From assembly GCA_003215355.1 (NCBI GenBank), contig QCKL01000005.1:1-64000 (forward strand): DNA of 64,000 nucleotides. The letters are read 5' to 3'. Positions 56,928 to 64,000 of this stretch are shown here, in pieces. A model generated the notes under the pieces. The model had not been told where the DNA came from and did not search any database. It saw only the letters and a program-made list of their open reading frames with translations. Every line of letters begins with the position of its first letter. Position 1 is the stretch's first letter. This DNA comes from Prochlorococcus sp. AG-409-O23. Its GTDB lineage: Bacteria; Cyanobacteriota; Cyanobacteriia; PCC-6307; Cyanobiaceae. The position numbers and the translations under genes were made by a program.

Positions 56928-58121
56928 CTAGGTAATCTCTTTTATCGCTTTAGCTAGTGAATTGATTTCCTCGCTCTCACTGATGATATGTAGGCATGCA
57001 CGTAGCGATACAGGACTTTCGATATCTCGAATCCAAAGACCTTTCCCCCCAAGCTTTTTAACGATTTCTCTTGTTGGCATCCCGTTTGAAAGTGAAAAAG
57101 TCACAAGACCTGCCGGTGGATGACCCTTAAGAAGAGGCTCCACACCTTCTATCCCTCGTAGGAGATCCCAAAGTTGAGCACTCCAGCTTTGAATTTTCTC
57201 CAATCGCTGTGCAGATGTACCTGTTGCTTCAAAGAGCTTTAGAGAGCAACGTAAACCTGCTAAAAGAGGTACGCATGAGGTCGCTACTTCAAAACGACGA
57301 CTGTCAAGATGAAATGAATTCATAGCATTGAAATTTGTTGTGTTCTCGTTCTTTAAACTTCGCCATCCAACTAGTGTTGGTGAAGACTCGGATAGCACTC
57401 GTTCGGAGACAGCTACTCCGCCAAGTCCTTCAGGTCCACAAGCCCACTTGTGGCCTGTAAAGGCATAAATATCTGCCGCTTTTGCTTCGTCTTGAATGGG
57501 AATCTGTCCAAAGCTCTGGGCACCGTCTACAAGTAGGTAAGGCTGCTTGGGATGCTCCTTTAGATGTTGGGCTACTTTACAAATAGGCATTCTTTGCCCA
57601 GTGTTCCAAAACAGATGAGAGAGAACTACTAGGCGTGTCTTTTGCTTGAGACACTGGTTAAGTTCATTGATAACTGCAGAATCAGTTTCAATTTGATTGC
57701 AAGAACCTTCTTTTAGTTGCTCCAGTCTCAGAATATCGATTTCAAGTTGCTCACGTCGAGCTAGTTCTTTGCATGCAGCAACAACGCCAGGATGTTCACA
57801 ATCGCTTATTAGTATTCTCTCCCCTGGGGAGAAGAGAAGTCCCCATAAAGGTAAAACACACCCACTTGTGACGTTCTCTGTGAGGGCCAATCTTGTAGGA
57901 GGGACTCCACATAAGCCTGCGAGCAACTTTCTAGTGGTATCTACTTCGCTTGCGATATAGGGCCAAACTTTATTAGTAAAAGGACCGAGTGTTTGAATTT
58001 TTCTCCAGCTTGCCGTGATCGCATTCAGCGATTCTTGTGGCAGGGGGCCTTGCCCTCCATAGTTGAAGTAGCTTTTGTTCTGAAGCGCAGGCATTGATGC
58101 CCTAAGGGAGTTAGTGGTCAC
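56928..58121 (-). CDS. Class V aminotransferase (cysteine desulfurase-like)
   Basis: YFNYGGQGPLPQES; VDGAQSFGQIPI; YAFTGHKWACGPEGLGGVAVS PLP-Lys context. Confidence 0.9.
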   Translation of the reverse strand: MTTNSLRASMPALQNKSYFNYGGQGPLPQESLNAITASWRKIQTLGPFTNKVWPYIASEVDTTRKLLAGLCGVPPTRLALTENVTSGCVLPLWGLLFSPGERILISDCEHPGVVAACKELARREQLEIDILRLEQLKEGSCNQIETDSAVINELNQCLKQKTRLVVLSHLFWNTGQRMPICKVAQHLKEHPKQPYLLVDGAQSFGQIPIQDEAKAADIYAFTGHKWACGPEGLGGVAVSERVLSESSPTLVGWRSLKNENTTNFNAMNSFHLDSRRFEVATSCVPLLAGLRCSLKLFEATGTSAQRLEKIQSWSAQLWDLLRGIEGVEPLLKGHPPAGLVTFSLSNGMPTREIVKKLGGKGLWIRDIESPVSLRACLHIISESEEINSLAKAIKEIT

Positions 58122-58500
58122 CTTTTTAGGCCTGCATAGGAAGTAGAAAACTCTATGAATTTAGATTGCGGCAAGAAGATTCACCGAAGCTTTTTAAAAT
58201 TGATTTGGAGCAGGCTTCAATCAGTTCATAGATTCCTTAATTGACTTCCTGCGATTTAGACTTTTATAACCTTCAAAAATCAGCTTTTAAGCATTGATTT
58301 AGGTAAGGCTTTTGTTGAAAAATTAATTTCTAGCAATGATTAGACAGCTCTTCTAAACAGATGTTGTGTAGAGGATGGACTCTTGCCACTGTTTTGTGTT
58401 TTTAGGTTTTAGACGGGGAGCTTCAAGGCCCATGGCCATGCTTAGATATAGGTTGATCTGACCAACCATTTATTCCGAACCGCCAAGGTTTGAATCGAAA

Positions 58501-58773
58501 ATGAAAGGATTATTATTTTTCGCTGGCTCGCTAGTTCATTGGGCCGTCAAGAAGCCGCAACAGTTTATATACTTGCATTTATATATTCTGGCCTTATATC
58601 GCTTTGATCATAATGTAGGCTCTTATTCTTCTCATGGGCTAGGCCTTCTATTTACCTTGGCGGTTTTAGCGCCTCTTTTCTTGGTCATATACATGGGAAT
58701 GCCATTGGACTGCCTTGATTATAAAGCTGCAATTCTAAGGGAGAATAATGAGAACTCTGCGAAGACTAGTTAA
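58501..58773 (+). CDS. Small hypothetical membrane protein
   Basis: 90-aa ORF with two hydrophobic stretches; no family recognised. Confidence 0.45.
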   Translation: MKGLLFFAGSLVHWAVKKPQQFIYLHLYILALYRFDHNVGSYSSHGLGLLFTLAVLAPLFLVIYMGMPLDCLDYKAAILRENNENSAKTS

Positions 58774-58825
58774 GCATAAGGTAGACTAAAGTGACATGAA
58801 ATGAGTACTTTTTAGTTGGTTATTT

Positions 58826-58846
58826 AATTCGACTTATAGTCGAATT
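58826..58846. repeat. Perfect hairpin
   Basis: AATTCGACT-TAT-AGTCGAATT. Confidence 0.6.
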
Positions 58847-59170
58847 ATTCATTGTTATTCAATCGGCTTTTGCATTGTTCGATTATTGCGTGGGGAGGCC
58901 TCTCCCTGGGTGTTATTAATACCATTGCGCTTTGATAGTGAAAATAATTCAGCTATTCTGTCGTCAATTATTATGCATTCTCCTATTAGAGATGATGTTG
59001 GGAATATTAATTGGCTGAATAGGAGCATTGCAGAGCTCTATATGGAAGTTTTAGATGTAATTATCGGTAATATGCATGTTTTTCTGGTAGAAGAATGGCC
59101 TATTTGTTGGTTGGGCAACAACAAATAAAAATATTCTTTTGGCTACTGATATTTTTTCGTCTTGGACTTT

Positions 59171-59401
59171 TTAAATAACTTGAATCACCTCGCTTACTTC
59201 TGGAATCATTTCTCGAAGCTTTCTTTCTATACCCATTTTTAGCGTCATTGTGCTGCTAGGGCAGCTTCCACAAGCACCCTGGAGTCGAACCTTGACTACA
59301 GGACCATCAATTTCGACAATCTCGACATTCCCTCCATCTGCCATCAGAAAAGGTCTGAGTTGGTCGAGAACTAGTTCTACGTTCTCTGTTGTGAGGGCCA
59401 T
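59171..59401 (-). CDS. NifU C-terminal-like Fe-S scaffold protein
   Basis: [66 protein letters not shown] motif. Confidence 0.95.
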   Translation of the reverse strand: MALTTENVELVLDQLRPFLMADGGNVEIVEIDGPVVKVRLQGACGSCPSSTMTLKMGIERKLREMIPEVSEVIQVI

Positions 59402-59504
59402 GCTTTCCTGGGTCATTGATGCTCTTAGGTTTGTTTTTTCTAGCCTAGGTAATTAGCCAATATCCTGGTTGATGGGCCTGATGCAAATTCTGTAAGTTTG
59501 AGAT

Positions 59505-60977
59505 GTGGTTGGATCTGAAAATCGTTATGACGCAGTACTAGTAGGCGCTGGAATCATGAGCGCAACATTGGCTGTGTTGCTTCATGAGCTAGAGCCAGAT
59601 ATGCGTCTGCTAATCGTTGAACGTCTAGAGCGTCCTGGGCTGGAGAGCAGTGCCGCTGCGAATAATGCGGGGACTGGCCATGCTGCCAACTGTGAACTTA
59701 ATTACACCCCTCTTCAAGGTGACGGGAGAGTTAGCACAAGTAGAGCATTGGCTATAAATCAGTCTTTTGAAAGAAGCCTTGAATTTTGGGCTTCTTTAAC
59801 TGCCATGGGAAGGATTGAACCAAGTTCATTCCTTCATGTATTGCCCCACATTAGTTTTGTTTCTGGGAATGCTGATACCTCTTTTTTGTTTAAGCGCTTT
59901 AAGCAAATGATTGAATTACCAGCCTTTGCACAAATGCAATGGAGCATCGATCAAGACCAGCTTTTGGAATGGATGCCTTTGGTAATGGAGGGCCGTTTAA
60001 GTAATCAGCCAGTTGCGGCAACTCGAGTTGAACGTGGAACGGACGTTGACTTCGGGGCTCTAACATCTGCATATTTAGAGAAACTTCAGTTTGATGGGTC
60101 TCTTGAAATCAAATTCTGTACTGAAGTAATCAATTTGCATAAAAGTAATGAGATATGGCATTTAGATCTTCAAGGAGAAAATAGTTCGATTGAAGTTCAA
60201 TCGCCTTTTGTTTTCCTTGGTGCTGGAGGAGGTGCATTGTCTTTGCTTCAAAAGTCTGGTATTCCTGAAGCTTTGGATTTCGGTGGTTTCCCTGTAAGTG
60301 GTAAATGGTTGGTATGTTCAGAGCCTTCAGTCACCAATAGACATCATGCAAAGGTCTACGGAAAGGCGAATGTAGGAGCTCCGCCTATGTCTGTACCGCA
60401 TTTAGATAGTCGATGGATCTCTGGGAAACGCTCTTTGCTTTTTGGCCCTTTTGCTGGGTTTAGCACTAAGTTTTTAAAACAAGGTTCTTATTTAGACCTG
60501 ATACGTTCTATAAATCGAACTAATCTGGGGCCAATGTTTCAGGTAGGACTTGAAAATTTTGACTTGGTTAAATACTTATTAGATCAACTTCTTCAGACCA
60601 ACCAAGATCGCATGCTTGCCTTAAAGGGGTTCTTCCCAAAAGCAATTGATAGAAACTGGAGATTATCAGTAGCAGGGCAGAGAGTTCAGATAATCAAAAG
60701 CACCCCCAAAGGCGGAATCTTGCAGATGGGTACTGAGGTTGTTACTTCTGGGGATGGCTCATTGGCAGCCCTTTTGGGAGCTTCCCCAGGAGCGAGCACT
60801 GCTGTAACGATCATGTTGGAAGTGTTACAGCGTTGCTGGGGTGAGCGAATGACTAGTCAAGAATGGCAAGAGCGTTTGAGAAATCTTTTGCCAACTATTG
60901 GCAAGGATCCAAATGCTGATTTAAATGTGCTCCTGGCTATGCGGCAACGCAGTGATTCCTTATTGGGTGTTGTTTGA
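59505..60977 (+). CDS. mqo: Malate:quinone oxidoreductase
   Basis: [69 protein letters not shown]. Confidence 0.94.
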   Translation: MVGSENRYDAVLVGAGIMSATLAVLLHELEPDMRLLIVERLERPGLESSAAANNAGTGHAANCELNYTPLQGDGRVSTSRALAINQSFERSLEFWASLTAMGRIEPSSFLHVLPHISFVSGNADTSFLFKRFKQMIELPAFAQMQWSIDQDQLLEWMPLVMEGRLSNQPVAATRVERGTDVDFGALTSAYLEKLQFDGSLEIKFCTEVINLHKSNEIWHLDLQGENSSIEVQSPFVFLGAGGGALSLLQKSGIPEALDFGGFPVSGKWLVCSEPSVTNRHHAKVYGKANVGAPPMSVPHLDSRWISGKRSLLFGPFAGFSTKFLKQGSYLDLIRSINRTNLGPMFQVGLENFDLVKYLLDQLLQTNQDRMLALKGFFPKAIDRNWRLSVAGQRVQIIKSTPKGGILQMGTEVVTSGDGSLAALLGASPGASTAVTIMLEVLQRCWGERMTSQEWQERLRNLLPTIGKDPNADLNVLLAMRQRSDSLLGVV

Positions 60978-61069
60978 TGAATGGATGAATCCCTATGTCT
61001 GCCGATATCTGGGCTAATAAGAGGCTCAGGGATTGTTCAAATCTGTCCAATTAGGAAATCTTCAACCTA

Positions 61070-62875
61070 ATGACTGACGTTCCAGTTTCTCGATTAAGGA
61101 ACTTCTGCATCATTGCTCATATCGACCATGGCAAGTCGACTTTGGCTGACAGGCTCTTGCAAGATACCGGAACAGTTGCGGGTAGAGATATGCAGGATCA
61201 ATTCCTTGACAATATGGATCTTGAAAGGGAAAGAGGGATAACTATCAAGCTTCAGGCCGCAAGAATGAATTACAAGGCAGCTGATGCTCAAAATTATGTA
61301 CTCAATCTGATTGATACCCCAGGTCATGTTGATTTCTCGTATGAGGTTAGTCGTTCTCTTCAAGCTTGTGAGGGTGCTTTGTTGGTCGTCGATGCAAGTC
61401 AAGGAGTAGAAGCTCAGACATTGGCGAATGTTTATTTGGCTCTGGAGAATGATCTTGAGATAATTCCTGTTCTGAACAAGATTGACTTGCCTGGTTCAGA
61501 TCCTGAAAAGATCAAAGCTGAAATAGAGGCAATAATTGGACTAGATACTTCAACGGCAATAGTTTGCTCCGCTAAAACAGGACTAGGTGTTCCTGAGATC
61601 CTTCAGGCTGTGGTCGACCGAATACCACCGCCTAAAGATGCATTAAATGAGAAGACAAGGGCTTTGATTTTTGATTCTTATTATGACCCTTATCGCGGAG
61701 TGATTGTTTACTTCCGTGTAATTAGTGGACGCATAAGTATTAAAGATAAAGTCTTACTCATGGCCAGCAATAAGAGCTATGAACTAGATGAGATTGGTGT
61801 AATGGCTCCAAATCAATGCATGGTTGATGAGCTCCATGCGGGAGAGGTTGGGTATTTGGCAGCATCTATAAAGGCTGTTTCTGATGCAAGGGTTGGGGAC
61901 ACGATTACTTTGCTTAATGCCCCCGCTGAAGCGCCTCTTCCTGGTTACAAAGAGGCTAAGCCTATGGTTTTTTGTGGCTTATTCCCTACAGATGCTGATC
62001 AATATCCGGATTTAAGAGAAGCGCTGCAGAAACTTCAACTTTCAGATGCAGCATTAAAGTTTGAGCCTGAAACTAGTAGCGCAATGGGCTTTGGTTTTAG
62101 ATGTGGCTTCTTAGGACTTCTTCATATGGAAATTGTCCAAGAGCGTCTAGAAAGAGAATATGACCTTGACCTAATAGTTACGGCTCCTTCAGTTATATAT
62201 CAAGTGAATATGCTAAATGGCGAAATATTGATGGTTGATAATCCTGCGATACTACCCGATCCACAAAAACGTGAATCAATAGAAGAACCATATGTCAGGA
62301 TGGAGATTTATGCTCCTAATGATTACAACGGAACTCTTATGGGCCTTTGTCAAGAAAGACGCGGAGACTTCTTAGATATGAAGTATATAACTACAGATAG
62401 AGTTACTCTTATTTATGAACTGCCTCTTGCAGAGGTGGTTACTGATTTTTTTGATCAGATGAAAAGTCGAACAAAAGGTTATGCCTCAATGGAATATCAT
62501 TTGATCGGATATCGGCGTAATGATTTAGTAAGGCTTGATGTATTGATTAATTCGGAAAGAGCAGACCCTTTAACCACGATCGTTCATCGCGACAAGGCTT
62601 ATTCAGTCGGGAAAGGATTGGTTGAGAAACTTAAAGAGCTTATTCCAAGGCAACAATTTAAAATTCCACTTCAGGCATCAATAGGCAGCCGAATTATTGC
62701 TAGCGAAAGTATTAGCGCAATGCGTAAAGATGTCTTGGCTAAATGTTACGGGGGAGATATATCACGTAAGAAAAAGTTGCTTCAAAAGCAGGCAAAAGGT
62801 AAGAAAAGAATGAAAGCGATGGGGAAAGTAGATGTACCTCAAGAAGCATTTATGGCTGTGCTCAAGTTGAATTGA
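61070..62875 (+). CDS. lepA: Elongation factor 4 (LepA)
   Basis: [75 protein letters not shown]. Confidence 0.98.
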   Translation: MTDVPVSRLRNFCIIAHIDHGKSTLADRLLQDTGTVAGRDMQDQFLDNMDLERERGITIKLQAARMNYKAADAQNYVLNLIDTPGHVDFSYEVSRSLQACEGALLVVDASQGVEAQTLANVYLALENDLEIIPVLNKIDLPGSDPEKIKAEIEAIIGLDTSTAIVCSAKTGLGVPEILQAVVDRIPPPKDALNEKTRALIFDSYYDPYRGVIVYFRVISGRISIKDKVLLMASNKSYELDEIGVMAPNQCMVDELHAGEVGYLAASIKAVSDARVGDTITLLNAPAEAPLPGYKEAKPMVFCGLFPTDADQYPDLREALQKLQLSDAALKFEPETSSAMGFGFRCGFLGLLHMEIVQERLEREYDLDLIVTAPSVIYQVNMLNGEILMVDNPAILPDPQKRESIEEPYVRMEIYAPNDYNGTLMGLCQERRGDFLDMKYITTDRVTLIYELPLAEVVTDFFDQMKSRTKGYASMEYHLIGYRRNDLVRLDVLINSERADPLTTIVHRDKAYSVGKGLVEKLKELIPRQQFKIPLQASIGSRIIASESISAMRKDVLAKCYGGDISRKKKLLQKQAKGKKRMKAMGKVDVPQEAFMAVLKLN

Positions 62876-62950
62876 GAAAGCCTTATTGCTATTTATTATT
62901 AATTGCTTGAGGATTAGCTGATCTTTGGTTGAACTTTGATAGCCATCTAG

Positions 62951-63133
62951 TTAAATACTTCTAATCGCAACCGACAAAGTTGCAGGTGTAAAATTCGTGG
63001 GACCTAATGCTTTTTCCTCGCTCTTTTCTTGCTTGCTGCATGATGACCAAATTAAGCTAGCAATTAATAATACCCCTATCGTCATTGTCAGTTCTCCAAC
63101 AGTTAGGCCTTTTTCTCTTGACTTCATAATCAT
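62951..63133 (-). CDS. Small prepilin-like protein
   Basis: MIMKSREKGLTVGELTMTIGVLLIASLIW: type IV prepilin-like N-terminus (KG|LTVGE + TM). Confidence 0.55.
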   Translation of the reverse strand: MIMKSREKGLTVGELTMTIGVLLIASLIWSSCSKQEKSEEKALGPTNFTPATLSVAIRSI

Positions 63134-63205
63134 TTGTTTAAGTATTGATATTTAAGCGTCATCCTCCAATTATTTCTACCCTTAGGCTTGAGTATTAGGA
63201 ATTGC

Positions 63206-64000
63206 TTGCTTTTGGCCTTCTCTGCATTCCGCAAGTTTTTTAAGCAAACGAGCCTTTCTGGTCACATGACTACTTGTGGAGCAGTGATTTTGGCTGTTTA
63301 TCTACTGGCGGCTTTATTTACTCCTGTACTGTCTGGTCTAGACATTATCCCTGAACCAAGTACAGGATTAGAAAATCCTATTTTTGCGCCCCCCTCATTG
63401 GCCCATTGGTGTGGCACTGATCGACTTGGTAGGGATGTTTGTGTAAGGACTTTGGCAGGGAGTGGAGTGGCGTTACAGGTTGTTTTGCTTGCGGTATCAC
63501 TTGCTGTTGTTATTGGCGTCCCTCTAGGGATGATTAGTGGTTATTTAGGTGGGGCATTAGATAGAACTTTGATTTTGCTAATGGACACTTTGTATACAAT
63601 CCCTGTCCTTTTGCTCTCAGTAGTGATGGCTTTCCTTCTTGGTCGGGGTGTACCAAATGCAGCAGCAGCACTTTGTGTAGTCTATATTCCTCAATATTTT
63701 CGTGTTGTACGCAATCAAACAGCACAAGTTAAAGCAGAGTTGTTTATAGAGGCGGCTAGGGCAATTGGCGCTAGTCCAATGTGGGTTTTACGCAAATATC
63801 TTTTTAGGAATGTAATTACTTCTGTCCCAGTCTTGTTAACCCTTAATGCAGCTGATGCAGTTTTAGTTCTTGGAGGATTAGGTTTCCTAGGCCTAGGTTT
63901 ACCAGAGTCAGTCCCTGAATGGGGCGCTGACTTAAATATGGCTTTGGCGGCTGTGCCAACAGGAATTTGGTGGACAGCACTTTTCCCTGGCTTGTCAATG
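63206..64000 (+). CDS. ABC transporter permease, dipeptide/oligopeptide type (DppC-like); runs off the window end
   Basis: Open frame through the window end: GTDRLGRDVCVRTLAGSGVALQV...EAARAIGASPMWVLRKYLFRNVITSVPVLLTLNAADAVLVLGGLGFLGLGLPESVPEWGADL; EAA loop. Start uncertain. Confidence 0.88.
   Translation, partial: MLLAFSAFRKFFKQTSLSGHMTTCGAVILAVYLLAALFTPVLSGLDIIPEPSTGLENPIFAPPSLAHWCGTDRLGRDVCVRTLAGSGVALQVVLLAVSLAVVIGVPLGMISGYLGGALDRTLILLMDTLYTIPVLLLSVVMAFLLGRGVPNAAAALCVVYIPQYFRVVRNQTAQVKAELFIEAARAIGASPMWVLRKYLFRNVITSVPVLLTLNAADAVLVLGGLGFLGLGLPESVPEWGADLNMALAAVPTGIWWTALFPGLSM

Noticed and set aside
58886-59128. 80-aa ORF MRGEASPWVLLIPLRF...
   Set aside because: Starts at TTG, no clear ribosome-binding site, no recognisable family; not supported as a CDS.

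Overview
The window is a chromosomal segment from a cyanobacterium. Its gene content and order look like a marine picocyanobacterium, most likely Prochlorococcus (inference from petBD, psaE, pipX, picocyanobacterial-type small genes and protein sequence character). In order it contains: minE(partial)-minD-minC, an HD phosphohydrolase, ctpA, petB-petD, a GH100 invertase, a complete rRNA operon (16S, tRNA-Ile, tRNA-Ala, 23S, 5S) with terminator, mutM, psaE, a RecQ-like helicase, a LysM protein, and a GH13/glpK-glpD/GH13 carbohydrate cluster. A roughly 0.9 kb RNA-rich intergenic region follows, then tRNA-Thr and tRNA-Tyr. After that comes mostly core metabolism (aroQ, miaE, cobI, dus, der, ecfT, pipX-pipY-sepF-proC, recO, deoC, hpf, lipB, acyl-CoA synthetase, pdhC, queA, cysK, two Cys/Met-metabolism PLP enzymes, rpsD, yidD, murE, nifU-like, mqo, lepA), ending in an ABC permease that runs off the edge. 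The best candidate for something undescribed is an att-like arrangement at the 3' end of rpsD. A diverged direct repeat of about 220 bp (small ORF + terminator + rpsD tail) flanks a ~2 kb accessory segment carrying a membrane protein. The left copy keeps an intact micro-ORF and only a remnant of the last codons of rpsD; the right copy keeps intact rpsD and a truncated micro-ORF. Other items: a structured ncRNA candidate with a strong terminator (about 26.3-26.44 kb), a hairpin-rich stretch beside it, an unlisted 37-aa membrane micro-ORF with a Shine-Dalgarno, and a prepilin-like small protein.
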